Made by a program: the position numbers and the translations under genes. Source: Mesorhizobium sp. GbtcB19 (GTDB lineage Bacteria; Pseudomonadota; Alphaproteobacteria; Rhizobiales; Rhizobiaceae). From it: a stretch of 64,000 nt of DNA. A model generated the notes under the pieces. The model was not told the origin of the DNA. It saw only the letters and a program-made list of their open reading frames with translations, and ran no database searches. Below, one piece after another: positions 45,660-53,468 of the stretch (its first letter is position 1; every line of letters starts with the position of its first letter). The stretch is taken from the NCBI RefSeq assembly GCF_019091085.1, contig NZ_JAGXJY010000002.1, positions 283,683 to 347,682 of the forward strand, in the 5' to 3' direction.

Positions 45660-46274
45660 ATGAGCGGATTGCGCGAACGGCAAAAGGCGGACCGGCACCG
45701 CCGCATCATCGATGCGGCAACGGAACTTTTCCGCGAGGCCGGCTATGAAGGCGCCAAGATCGAGGCAATCGCCGCCCGGGCCGAGGTCTCGATCGGCACC
45801 ATCTACAATTACTACCAGAACAAGGGCGACATCCTCGGCGCCATCGTGTCGATGGAGGTCAACGAGGTGCTGAATGCCGGGCAAGGGGTGGTCGCCAGCC
45901 CGCCGGCCAATGTCGGCGACGCGCTGGACACGCTGATCGGCATCTATATCGAACACTCGCTGAACTATCTGAGCAAGGAGATGTGGCGCCAGGCGATGGC
46001 GATCTCGACGCAGCTGCCCGACAGCCCCTTCGGCCAGGCCTACACCGGGCTGGATCGGGAATTGACCAAGCAGATAAGCGCGCTGATCGCTCGCCTCCAG
46101 GAGATTGGCCTCGTGCGCGTCGATATCGATGGGGCGGCGGTGGGCGAGCTGATCTTCAACAACATGAACATGATGTTCATCGAGTTCGTGAAGCGCGACG
46201 AGGCGAAAATACCGGAGCTGAGGGCGGCGATAAGAAGGCAGAATAGGGTGCTGGTGGCGGCGATTGGGACATAA
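45660..46274 (+). CDS. TetR/AcrR-family transcriptional regulator
   Basis: 204 residues. The N-terminal helix-turn-helix is RIIDAATELFREAGYEGAKIEAIAARAEVSIGTIYNYYQNKGDIL at about 14-58. The C-terminal ligand domain is helical with no special motif. It is divergently placed from the polyamine-type ABC operon over an imperfect palindrome, so it is the likely local repressor, released by the transported substrate or a derivative. Confidence 0.94.
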   Translation: MSGLRERQKADRHRRIIDAATELFREAGYEGAKIEAIAARAEVSIGTIYNYYQNKGDILGAIVSMEVNEVLNAGQGVVASPPANVGDALDTLIGIYIEHSLNYLSKEMWRQAMAISTQLPDSPFGQAYTGLDRELTKQISALIARLQEIGLVRVDIDGAAVGELIFNNMNMMFIEFVKRDEAKIPELRAAIRRQNRVLVAAIGT

Positions 46275-46445
46275 CGCCACGAACTATCGGAACACAGAGC
46301 TTTCCGCATGTGCTTGTAGGGCGTTACCAGTTCAAAACCTCTCAAGCGACAAGATGATTTTGCCGGTGACACCGGGATTTTCTGACTATTGTAGGAGAGG
46401 ATAGGCGCAACCCGGAGCAAGCCGCGGTTCTCTGAAGGAGTTCTG

Positions 46446-47447
46446 ATGCTAACTATCGACCACGCAGTAGGCATGATCGAGAGGCTCGATGGGGGCGTGT
46501 TCCAGGTCGCGACGCAAACTTTGCCAAACGACCGCATCAGTTTACTGCGGTTGCAAAATCTGTCCCGGTCGGCTGCAGACGGCTACGTCTACCTTGAAGT
46601 TGGCTCGCATCTCGGCGGAAGCTTGTTCCCGCATTTGATTGATCCGCATTGCAGGGCAGCCTTTTCGATTGACCCTCGTCCGGCGCTCCAGGCCGATGAG
46701 AGGTCCGAACCGTCTGTTTACAGCGAAAACTCGACAGCCCGGATGATCAGCACTTTGTCAGACTGCCTTCCGCCCGGCACGACTACCAAGCTTGTGACGA
46801 TCGAAAGTGATGTGTCGGACGTCCGAGCTCACCAGGTGGAGCCGAAAGCTACGCTTGCCCTAATTGACGGAGAGCACACCAACCGGGCGTGCTTTTCGGA
46901 TTTTGTCGGACTCATGCCGCTTATGAAGCCCGACTGCCTGATTTGCTTCCATGACTCCAATCTTATCGCCGACGCTATCCTCAATGCCGAGCGTTACCTC
47001 GACTATCTTGGCCTACCGCATGAGACGGTGTTCCTCCCAGACGCTGTGGCCGCGATAGGGCTCGGTAGCCTCGCAGCCGCGGTGCGAGACGGTCTTGGAC
47101 CCTTTGCGTTGCACCGTGGTCCCTATCTCGAAAGGTCACGACAAGAATTGTGGGCTCACATAGGCAGGGTGCAAACCAAGAACCTTCAAGCAGAGTTAAA
47201 TCGTTTGCGCGTCGACAATGCTCGCCTGTTGGAGTGTGAGAAGCATCGCGCAGATCTCGAAGCCGAAGCCGACCGGCGGCGCTTCGAAGAGGCCCGGCTT
47301 GTTCAAGAGATCGAGCGAGCGCAACAGGCACAAAGAGCGGCTGAGGCCAGATTTTCAGAGATAGCTGAGAGCACGACCTGGCGCGCGACTGCCCCGGTGC
47401 GTGTCGCGGTCTATGGCTTAAAACGATGGATCGGCGTATCTCGATAG
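46446..47447 (+). CDS. Class I SAM-dependent methyltransferase with coiled-coil tail
   Basis: 333 residues, ATG 46446 preceded by GAAGGAG. The methyltransferase domain (Methyltransf_24-like) spans about residues 35-210: VYLEVGSHLGGSLFP (SAM-binding motif I), FSIDPRP, VTIESDVSDV, LALIDGEHTNRACFSDF and CLICFHDSN. A coiled coil follows (about 235-305, rich in Glu/Arg/Ala), and then SESTTWRATAPVRVAVYGLK, an S-x-x-W-R-x-T-x-P-x-R ending that I know from many glycan-modifying enzymes. It probably methylates a surface polysaccharide or sugar. It lies beside a tRNA-Thr gene and has lower GC than its neighbours by eye. Confidence 0.85.
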   Translation: MLTIDHAVGMIERLDGGVFQVATQTLPNDRISLLRLQNLSRSAADGYVYLEVGSHLGGSLFPHLIDPHCRAAFSIDPRPALQADERSEPSVYSENSTARMISTLSDCLPPGTTTKLVTIESDVSDVRAHQVEPKATLALIDGEHTNRACFSDFVGLMPLMKPDCLICFHDSNLIADAILNAERYLDYLGLPHETVFLPDAVAAIGLGSLAAAVRDGLGPFALHRGPYLERSRQELWAHIGRVQTKNLQAELNRLRVDNARLLECEKHRADLEAEADRRRFEEARLVQEIERAQQAQRAAEARFSEIAESTTWRATAPVRVAVYGLKRWIGVSR

Positions 47448-47454
47448 TTGGTGC

Positions 47455-47530
47455 TGGTGCCCCCGGCAGGGATCGAACCCGCGACCTTCGGTTTACAAAA
47501 CCGCTGCTCTACCAGCTGAGCTACAAGGGC
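47455..47530 (-). tRNA. tRNA-Thr (UGU)
   Basis: A 76-base cloverleaf on the minus strand. The acceptor stem starts GCCCTTG, the D-arm holds AGCTCAGCTGGTAGAGC, the anticodon loop TTTGTAA carries TGT, and the T-arm has GGTTCGATCCC. CCA is encoded (47455-47457). Confidence 0.95.
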
Positions 47531-47680
47531 ATGGCGCTCCGGTAGCATATTTCGTGCGCCAGTAAAGACAAAACTCCGTTTCGGGTTGCTAATGGACCCG
47601 ACGCTGAGCCGGCATGCTGAAAAGCGACGCGGCGCTCCCTACATATTCTCCAAGTGCTATTGCATCGAATGGGGTGCCGC

Positions 47681-47848
47681 ATGATCAGATTCGTCATCAT
47701 CCTGCCGCTCATCGTCGTGACCTGGCTTCTCCTGGTGAAGGTCGTCAGCGACCTGAGGAAAGCCAACATCGACTGGACTGGAGTCGCCACCTTCGTCGGC
47801 TTCATCGTGCTTGCCTTCTGGCTGAGGCACGTCACGGGGATGGGGTGA
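47681..47848 (+). CDS. Small membrane protein, unknown function
   Basis: 55 residues from ATG 47681 (the frame opens at 47654 but the ATG at 47681 starts at the hydrophobic segment). Two membrane segments are likely: FVIILPLIVVTWLLLVKVV (3-21) and VATFVGFIVLAFWL (35-48), with a short charged loop between. There is no recognisable family. Confidence 0.55.
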   Translation: MIRFVIILPLIVVTWLLLVKVVSDLRKANIDWTGVATFVGFIVLAFWLRHVTGMG

Positions 47849-47858
47849 AGGGAGTGAA

Positions 47859-47914
47859 TAGGCAGTAGGCAGTAGGCTTGCTTCAATTCCCTACCGCCTA
47901 GTTCCTACTGCCTA
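47859..47914. repeat. Nested inverted repeat of TAGGCAGTAGG units
   Basis: TAGGCAGTAGG (47859-47869) has its exact reverse complement CCTACTGCCTA at 47904-47914. An inner overlapping unit AGGCAGTAGG (47867-47876) faces CCTACCGCCTA (47890-47900) with one mismatch. The four arms can fold as one long stem around CTTGCTTCAATTC. It sits directly after the small membrane gene; it may be a terminator or one copy of a dispersed element. Confidence 0.65.
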
Positions 47915-47966
47915 ACCCCTCAAAACCCTTCGAACCTTTTGCGGCTTCGCCACGACTGATCTCCGA

Positions 47967-47984
47967 GAGGCGAATGGTCGCCTC
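47967..47984 (+). promoter_or_regulatory. Leader hairpin, first of a matching pair
   Basis: GAGGCGA (47967-47973) and TCGCCTC (47978-47984) form a perfect 7-bp stem with an ATGG loop, 23 bases before the ATG at 48008. The same element, at nearly the same spacing, precedes the gene at 48401. Confidence 0.55.
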
Positions 47985-48007
47985 GATCAAGGATCCAGGA
48001 GATCATC

Positions 48008-48199
48008 ATGTTCAAGCGCACACTGACTTCCGCTCTCGCAGCCATCTTTCTCGCCACCGGCGCGCTGGCCACCACGGTGCAGACGTCCTCGGCTCACGGC
48101 ATGCATCACCATCACTACGACTACGACGACGACTTTGGTGACTATTGGTGGTACCACCACCATCATCATCACCACGGCCGGGTGGTCATTATCCTTTGA
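48008..48199 (+). CDS. Small exported histidine-rich protein
   Basis: 63 residues. A signal peptide covers about 1-29 (LTSALAAIFLATGALATTVQ, cleaving near SSA-HG). The short mature part has a HHHH run, an acidic YDYDDDFGDYWWY segment and a second run of seven His, 12 His in all, which would bind Ni, Zn or Cu. The ATG and its AGGAG leader match the BA14K-type gene at 48401, which suggests the two arose by duplication of the leader and signal peptide followed by divergence. A terminator follows at 48221. Confidence 0.75.
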   Translation: MFKRTLTSALAAIFLATGALATTVQTSSAHGMHHHHYDYDDDFGDYWWYHHHHHHHGRVVIIL

Positions 48200-48220
48200 A
48201 ACGAAAACCTGTTGCTTTCG

Positions 48221-48246
48221 AAGGGCGGCCTCGGCCGCCCTTTTTC
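48221..48246 (+). terminator. Terminator after the His-rich gene
   Basis: AAGGGCGGCC (48221-48230) and GGCCGCCCTT (48233-48242) pair with a minimal loop and are followed by TTTC in a run of five Ts. Confidence 0.9.
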
Positions 48247-48357
48247 ATTTGCATGCAACCGGCCGATGGCCGACCGGCAAAACCGCCTGCTGCTCCAGCG
48301 AAAAAATTCTCGAACAATTTTCGAACCTTTTTCGTCGCCGCCGCGACCCATGATCAA

Positions 48358-48376
48358 GAGGCGGATGGTTCGCCTC
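48358..48376 (+). promoter_or_regulatory. Leader hairpin, second of a matching pair
   Basis: GAGGCG (48358-48363) and CGCCTC (48371-48376) pair around GATGGTT, 24 bases before the ATG at 48401. TTCGAACCTTTT also occurs upstream of both members of the pair. Confidence 0.55.
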
Positions 48377-48400
48377 TCCAACGAAACCCAGGAGATCGTC

Positions 48401-48706
48401 ATGTTCAAGCGCACCATCGTTTCCGGCCTCATCGCCACCACCGTCGCCGCCGGCTCGCTCGTCGGTACCGTTCAGCCCTCGGCTGCTCACAATCATCACA
48501 ATCGCGAACTCGGCATCGGCATTGCCGCCGGCGTCGGCGGCTTCGTGCTCGGCAGCCTGCTCTCCCAGCAGCAGCGCCCGGTCTATGTCGAAGATGACGG
48601 CTACGACTCGATCCACGTCCGCCGCTGCTACGCTCGCTACGCCAGCTACGACGAACGGTCGGACACCTATATGAGCTACGACGGCCCGCGTTATTGCCGG
48701 CTCTAA
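48401..48706 (+). CDS. BA14K-like small exported protein
   Basis: 101 residues with a signal peptide (MFKRTIVSGLIATTVAAGSL, cleavage near SAA-HN). The middle has a glycine-rich membrane-like stretch (LGIGIAAGVGGFVLGSLL), then the BA14K-type ending DSIHVRRCYARYASYDERSDTYMSYDGPRYCRL, with the R-R-C-x-A-R-Y-x-S-Y-D-x-x-S-x-T-Y pattern of that family of rhizobial/Brucella surface proteins. The role is unknown; Brucella BA14K is immunogenic with lectin-like activity reported. The leader and first nine codons closely match the gene at 48008. Confidence 0.88.
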   Translation: MFKRTIVSGLIATTVAAGSLVGTVQPSAAHNHHNRELGIGIAAGVGGFVLGSLLSQQQRPVYVEDDGYDSIHVRRCYARYASYDERSDTYMSYDGPRYCRL

Positions 48707-48733
48707 GAGGGAGCAAAATCAACGACAGGAAAA

Positions 48734-48757
48734 AGGGGCTGCACGCAGCCCCTCTTC
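48734..48757 (+). terminator. Terminator after the BA14K-like gene
   Basis: AGGGGCTGC and GCAGCCCCT (48734-48742, 48745-48753) make a 9-bp stem with a very short nominal loop (AC), followed by CTTCTTG. Confidence 0.75.
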
Positions 48758-48820
48758 TTGCGTTTGAACGCTTCCGCTGGACCGGCTTGACCTCAAGCGG
48801 CTCTTCTACAGCCGCCAGTT

Positions 48821-49228
48821 CTAAGGATTGGGCTTCGGTTCGGGCATCGCCAACCCAGTCGCGCGGCAGGTGCTGCCGACCGAGATGTCGTTTATCGCCA
48901 GCAGCTCGAAACTGCTTCCGTCATCGGGGTAGATCTTGCCGATGAAAGGTTCGGCGCTGCCTGGAGAGCCTTTGTCGTCGACATAGCCGCACACCAGGAT
49001 CTCGTGGCGACCGCTCAAAGTGCGCTCTCCGGCGAGCATTGTTCCGAACCTGGCAGCGATCGGGTTCTTCAAATGCTGGCGGACGCCGGTAGCGATGATC
49101 TCCTCGAGAGCCAGCGAGATCGGCATGGGATCGACCAGTTGGTTGCCGCTGGGCTCGATCGGGGGCGGTGCCGCCGCCACACATCCGCACAGAGAAGCGG
49201 CCGATAAAAGCTGAATTGTTTTGCGCAT
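48821..49228 (-). CDS. Putative lipoprotein, unknown function
   Basis: 135 residues from ATG 49228 (an alternative start at 49273 adds 15 residues). The leader MRKTIQLLSAASLCGC ends in a lipobox-like L-C-G-C, so Cys16 may be lipidated. The mature region has ALEEIIATGVRQHLKNPIAARF, then EILVCGYVDDKGSPGSAEPFIGKIY and a Cys near the end (GSTCRATG), suggesting one disulfide. No family is recognised. Confidence 0.7.
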   Translation of the reverse strand: MRKTIQLLSAASLCGCVAAAPPPIEPSGNQLVDPMPISLALEEIIATGVRQHLKNPIAARFGTMLAGERTLSGRHEILVCGYVDDKGSPGSAEPFIGKIYPDDGSSFELLAINDISVGSTCRATGLAMPEPKPNP

Positions 49229-49345
49229 CCGTGGCCTTTCGCACGCATCCGAACGCTCCGGCAAGGCGATCAAGTCCCTGCATGCAAAGGTGTACAGCGA
49301 TTTTGCGAGCGTCTAGTCTGGACCCGCCGAAATGGGGAGGGTGGT

Positions 49346-49702
49346 TTGGACGAGCAGGACCCGAAGGAAGACGTTGTGGAGACGACCTTTCGCAACGGCA
49401 CCGTCACCACGGTCGGCATCCTGCTGGCCTTCTCGTTGGGTTTCATCACCCATTGGGCCGCCAATCCGATCCCCTGGCAGACCCATCATCTGATCGCCGT
49501 GCTGCCGATCCTGGTCGGCATCGCGCTGCAGATGCGGGCACTTGCCATGCTGCTCGACCTCAAGTCGCTGCAGCGGCGCGTCTTCGAGCGCGCCAACCGC
49601 ATCTTCATCACCGGGCTCGTCTTCACCGCTTGCGGCGTCGGCGGCGCGATCCTGCTCGACTTCTTCGCCATATCCGCCAGGAGCGTCGTGCCGGGCGGAT
49701 GA
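49346..49702 (+). CDS. Small membrane protein, unknown function
   Basis: 118 residues from a TTG at 49346 with GGGGAGGG just upstream; there is no ATG at a sensible place. Three membrane segments are readable: TVTTVGILLAFSLGFITHWA (about 19-38), HLIAVLPILVGIALQMRALAML (about 48-69) and IFITGLVFTACGVGGAILLDFFA (about 86-108). The N-terminus is acidic. No known family. Confidence 0.7.
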   Translation: MDEQDPKEDVVETTFRNGTVTTVGILLAFSLGFITHWAANPIPWQTHHLIAVLPILVGIALQMRALAMLLDLKSLQRRVFERANRIFITGLVFTACGVGGAILLDFFAISARSVVPGG

Positions 49703-49729
49703 TCACGAGAAATCGCGGGAGCGATTTTC

Positions 49730-50560
49730 TCAGCCTGCCTTAGCGCCGCCGATCATCTTCGTCACCGCGGCCGCGGCGTCGCGCACCAGCGGACCGATCT
49801 CGGCCAGCCGCTCGGGCGTGACCCGCACCGTAGGGCCGGAGACCGAAACGCCGCCGATCGGCTCGCCATATTCGTCGAAGATGGCGGCGGCCACACAGCG
49901 CATGCCAGGATGGCGTTCCTCGTCGTCCACCGACCAGCCGCGATGTTTTATGGTCGCCAGGTCGTGGGCAAGGGCGGAAATGTCGGAAAGCGTCTTGTCG
50001 GTGTAGCGCTGCAGGCCTGCCTTGCGCAGGATGGCGGCGACCCGTTCCGGCTCGAGATGCGCCAGCACCGCCTTGCCGATGCCCGAGGCATGGAAGGGGC
50101 TGCGCGTGCCCGGGCGAAAGAAAGCGCGGATCGCCTGGTGCGTCTCGACCTGGTTGACGAAAACCACGCAATCGTCCTCCGCGACGCCGAGATTGGCGGT
50201 CTCGCCGGTCTTCTCCATCAATTCCTGCATGACGATGCGGGCGCGGTCGACGAGCTTGCGCCGGCGCAGGAAAGCCGAGCCCATGCGATAGGTCTCGACG
50301 CCGACCGACCACAACTGATCGGTCGTGTCGAACTCGACCATGCCGTGGTTTTCCAGCGTCGTCAGCATGCGGTAGGCGGTGGAGGCGGCAATGCCGCTTT
50401 GCGCCGCGATTTCGCTCAGCGACAGGCCGCTGGCCTCGGCGACGATCGCCAGGATGCGCAGCGCCCGGTCGAGCGACTGCACCGATGCCGCCTCGGAAGG
50501 GCCGTTGAAGGCGCGCGGCCGGCCGCGCTGGCGCTTTTCCGTCGTTTCCATAAGCGGCAT
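49730..50560 (-). CDS. IclR-family transcriptional regulator
   Basis: 276 residues. The N-terminal winged helix-turn-helix is LRILAIVAEASGLSLSEIAAQSGIAASTAYRMLTTLENHGMV at about 35-76. The C-terminal IclR effector domain includes ETANLGVAEDDCVVFVNQVETHQAIRAFFRPGTRSPFHASGIGKAVLA. It diverges from gcl-hyi-glxR across 194 bp rich in TGAAAAA repeats, so it is the probable regulator of glyoxylate use, like AllR in enteric bacteria. An ATG at 50551 is an alternative start. Confidence 0.95.
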   Translation of the reverse strand: MPLMETTEKRQRGRPRAFNGPSEAASVQSLDRALRILAIVAEASGLSLSEIAAQSGIAASTAYRMLTTLENHGMVEFDTTDQLWSVGVETYRMGSAFLRRRKLVDRARIVMQELMEKTGETANLGVAEDDCVVFVNQVETHQAIRAFFRPGTRSPFHASGIGKAVLAHLEPERVAAILRKAGLQRYTDKTLSDISALAHDLATIKHRGWSVDDEERHPGMRCVAAAIFDEYGEPIGGVSVSGPTVRVTPERLAEIGPLVRDAAAAVTKMIGGAKAG

Positions 50561-50586
50561 TCTCGCCGATTTGGCGCTGGATGCAA

Positions 50587-50704
50587 TGAAAAAGTTTTTC
50601 AGTGATTGTGTCGGCGGATTTTCTGGAAAACGAAAAGCAAAGTGAAATCAGGTAATAACAGCCGCTTTCTAGAAATGAAAAAATATTCTGAAAAAATTGA
50701 AAAA
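50587..50704. promoter_or_regulatory. AT-rich divergent control region with TGAAAAA repeats
   Basis: TGAAAAAGTTTTTCA at 50587-50601 is a perfect 15-base palindrome. TTTCTAGAAA (50666-50675) is a second palindrome. TGAAAAA recurs as direct repeats starting at 50676, 50689 and 50698. They lie between the IclR gene and gcl. These fit a regulator-binding region, though which protein binds which site is not determined. Confidence 0.5.
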
Positions 50705-50754
50705 TCGCAGACGCGCTGTCACTATCAAGCCAACCAACGAAATGGAGGCTTGCC

Positions 50755-52536
50755 ATGGCAAGGATGCGCGCTGTCGACGCGGCGGTTCTCGTTCTCGAAA
50801 AGGAAGGCATCACCAATGCCTTCGGCGTGCCGGGCGCGGCGATCAACCCGCTCTACTCGGCGCTGAAGGCACGCGGCACCATCCGCCATGTGCTTGCCCG
50901 CCATGTCGAGGGCGCCTCGCACATGGCCGAAGGCTATACGCGGGCCAAGGCCGGCAATATCGGGCTCTGCATCGGCACCTCCGGTCCGGCCGGCACGGAC
51001 ATGATCACCGGCCTCTATTCGGCCTCGGCGGATTCCATCCCGATCTTGTGCATCACCGGCCAAGCTCCCCGCGCGCGCCTCAACAAGGAGGATTTCCAGG
51101 CCGTCGACATCGCCTCGATCGCGGCACCCGTCGCCAAATGGGCGGTCACCGTCATGGAGCCCTATCTGGTGCCGATGGCGCTTCAGAAGGCGTTCCATTT
51201 GATGCGCTCCTCGCGGCCAGGTCCGGTGCTGATCGACCTGCCGGTCGACGTGCAGCTCGCCGAGATCGAGTTCGACATCGACGCCTATGAGCCGCTCTGC
51301 CCCTTCAAGCCGGCGATGACCCGCGCCCAGGCCGAGAAGGCGCTGGCGATGCTCAATGAAGCCCAAAAGCCGCTGATCGTCGCCGGCGGCGGCATCATCA
51401 ACGCCGATGCTTCCGACCTTTTGATCGAGTTTGCCGAGATCACCGGCGTGCCGGTCATCCCGACGCTGATGGGCTGGGGCGCGATCCCCGACGACCACCG
51501 GCTGATGGCCGGCATGTGCGGCCTGCAGACCTCGCACCGCTACGGCAATGCGACGATGCTGGCGTCCGACTTCGTCTTCGGCATCGGCAACCGCTGGGCT
51601 AACCGCCACACCGGCTCCGTCGATGTCTACACGAAGGGGAAAAAATTCATCCATGTCGACATCGAGCCGACGCAGATCGGCCGCGTCTTCGCGCCGGATC
51701 TCGGCGTCGTCTCCGACGCGGGCGCGGCGCTGAAGATCCTGCTCGACGTCGCCACCGAATGGCGCACGGCCGGCAAGCTGCGCGACTGGTCGGGCTGGGC
51801 CAAGGAATGCCAGCAGCGCAAGAAGACCATGAAGCGCAAGACGCATTTCGAGCAGGTGCCGCTGAAGCCGCAGCGCGTCTATGAGGAGATGAACAAGGCG
51901 TTTGGCCGCGACACGACCTATGTCACCACGATCGGCCTGTCGCAGATCGCCGGCGCGCAGTTCCTGCATGTCTACAAGCCGCGCAACTGGATCAATTGCG
52001 GCCAGGCCGGCCCGCTCGGCTGGACGCTGCCGGCAGCGCTCGGCGTGCGCGCCGCCGATCCGGATCGCGATATCGTCGCGCTGTCCGGCGACTATGATTT
52101 CCAGTTCATGATCGAGGAACTGGCGGTCGGCGCGCAGCACAAGCTGCCCTACATCCACGTCGTGGTGAACAACGCCTATCTCGGCCTGATCCGCCAGGCG
52201 CAGCGCGGCTTCTCGATGGACTACGAGGTGAGCCTCGCCTTCGAGAACGTCAACCGGGTTAACGATCCCGAAGCGGGCTACGGCGTCGACCATGTCGCGG
52301 TCGCCGAGGCGATGGGCTGCAAGGCGGTTCGCGTGAAGAAGCCGGAAGAATTCGCAGGCGCCTTCAAGGAGGCCCAGCGGCTGATGAAAGAACACCAGGT
52401 CCCGGTCGTTCTCGAATTCATCCTCGAGCGCGTCACCAACATTTCCATGGGCACTGAAATCGATAAGGTCACCGAATTCGAGGAACTTGCCGAGAGCCAC
52501 GAGGATGCGCCGACGGCCATCGTCATGCTCGACTAG
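50755..52536 (+). CDS. gcl: Glyoxylate carboligase (tartronate-semialdehyde synthase)
   Basis: 593 residues. ThDP-dependent: joins two glyoxylates to tartronate semialdehyde with loss of CO2. It starts 5 bases after GGAGG. The PYR domain opens [29 protein letters not shown], where Val stands in the position that is Glu in most ThDP enzymes and is a Gcl mark. It ends with the ThDP-binding [15 protein letters not shown]...[10 protein letters not shown] region. It is first gene of gcl-hyi-glxR. Confidence 0.97.
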   Translation: MARMRAVDAAVLVLEKEGITNAFGVPGAAINPLYSALKARGTIRHVLARHVEGASHMAEGYTRAKAGNIGLCIGTSGPAGTDMITGLYSASADSIPILCITGQAPRARLNKEDFQAVDIASIAAPVAKWAVTVMEPYLVPMALQKAFHLMRSSRPGPVLIDLPVDVQLAEIEFDIDAYEPLCPFKPAMTRAQAEKALAMLNEAQKPLIVAGGGIINADASDLLIEFAEITGVPVIPTLMGWGAIPDDHRLMAGMCGLQTSHRYGNATMLASDFVFGIGNRWANRHTGSVDVYTKGKKFIHVDIEPTQIGRVFAPDLGVVSDAGAALKILLDVATEWRTAGKLRDWSGWAKECQQRKKTMKRKTHFEQVPLKPQRVYEEMNKAFGRDTTYVTTIGLSQIAGAQFLHVYKPRNWINCGQAGPLGWTLPAALGVRAADPDRDIVALSGDYDFQFMIEELAVGAQHKLPYIHVVVNNAYLGLIRQAQRGFSMDYEVSLAFENVNRVNDPEAGYGVDHVAVAEAMGCKAVRVKKPEEFAGAFKEAQRLMKEHQVPVVLEFILERVTNISMGTEIDKVTEFEELAESHEDAPTAIVMLD

Positions 52537-52563
52537 GGGCCTGGTGGGATAAGGAGAAAAAGA

Positions 52564-53361
52564 ATGCCGCGTTTTTCAGCCAATCTGTCGATGCTCTTCG
52601 GCGAGCATGAGTTTCTCGATCGCTTCGACGCCGCCGCCCGCGCCGGCTTCAAGGGCGTCGAATATATCGGTCCTTACGACCATGCGCCGGACGTCATCGC
52701 CGCGCGCCTGAAGAAGAATGGCCTGACCCAGGTTCTCTTCAACCTGCCGGCCGGCGACTGGGCGAAGGGCGAGCGCGGCATTGCCGTCTTGCCCGATCGC
52801 GTGCCGGAATTCCGCCAGGGCGTCGCCAAGGCGATCACCTACGCCCACGCGCTGGGCTGCGAGCAGATCAACTGCCTTGCCGGCATCGCGCCGCAGGGCG
52901 CCGATCGCGCCGTGCTCGAAAACGTCTTTGCCGAGAATCTCGCCTTCGCGGCCGAGAAGCTGGAGCAGGCCGGCATCAGGCTGCTGATCGAGCCGATCAA
53001 CACGCGCGACATTCCAGGCTTCTTCCTGAACTATTCCGACCAGGCCCTGGCGCTGATCGACCGCATCGACTCGAAGAATCTCTATTTGCAATACGACATC
53101 TACCACATGCAGATCATGGAGGGGGATCTCACCCGTACCATCGAGGCGAACCTTAGCCGCATCGCGCATATCCAGCTTGCGGACAATCCCGGCCGTCACG
53201 AGCCGGGGACGGGCGAGATCAACTATCCTTTCCTCTACGACCACATCGACCGCCTCGGCTATTCCGGCTGGATCGGCGCCGAATACAAGCCGAAAGCCGG
53301 CACGGAAGCCGGGCTCGGCTGGTTCAGCGGGTTCGCCGGGCAGGGAAGCGCGGCGGCTTAA
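52564..53361 (+). CDS. hyi: Hydroxypyruvate isomerase
   Basis: 265 residues, TIM-barrel xylose-isomerase-like (AP_endonuc_2 fold). It interconverts hydroxypyruvate and tartronate semialdehyde. Marks are MPRFSANLSMLFGEHEFLDRFDAAARAGFKGVEYIGPYDH, LIEPINTRDIPGFFL, QYDIYHMQIMEGDL, HIQLADNPGRHEPGTGEINYPFLY and GAEYKPK, which carry the metal-binding Glu, Asp and His residues. It lies 27 bases after gcl. Confidence 0.96.
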   Translation: MPRFSANLSMLFGEHEFLDRFDAAARAGFKGVEYIGPYDHAPDVIAARLKKNGLTQVLFNLPAGDWAKGERGIAVLPDRVPEFRQGVAKAITYAHALGCEQINCLAGIAPQGADRAVLENVFAENLAFAAEKLEQAGIRLLIEPINTRDIPGFFLNYSDQALALIDRIDSKNLYLQYDIYHMQIMEGDLTRTIEANLSRIAHIQLADNPGRHEPGTGEINYPFLYDHIDRLGYSGWIGAEYKPKAGTEAGLGWFSGFAGQGSAAA

Positions 53362-53367
53362 GAGCTT

Positions 53368-53425
53368 CCTTCTCCCCGTCACTATACGGGGAGAAGGTGC
53401 CGGCAGGCGGATGAGGGGCAGCGCC
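53368..53425 (+). repeat. Palindromic repeat between hyi and glxR
   Basis: CCTTCTCCCCGT (53368-53379) with ACGGGGAGAAGG (53386-53397), a perfect 12-bp stem and a CACTAT loop, followed by TGCCGGCAGGCGGATGAGGGG. I recall this palindrome with its GGATGAGGGGC tail as a common intergenic repeat in rhizobia (memory, not searched). Here it sits inside an operon, between two genes 107 bp apart. Confidence 0.75.
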
Positions 53426-53468
53426 TGCCTTTCGACAATTTCGAGCTAAGGATTTCTGGAGCAAACAA

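Noticed and set aside
46275..47680. Prophage or integrated island at tRNA-Thr
   Set aside because: No integrase, no phage genes and no duplicated tRNA end could be found; only the composition and position suggest transfer, so it is kept as a weak finding.
47859..47914. Possible CRISPR-like repeat array
   Set aside because: Only a nested inverted repeat of one 11-base unit; there are no regular spacers, no cas genes and no further copies in the window.
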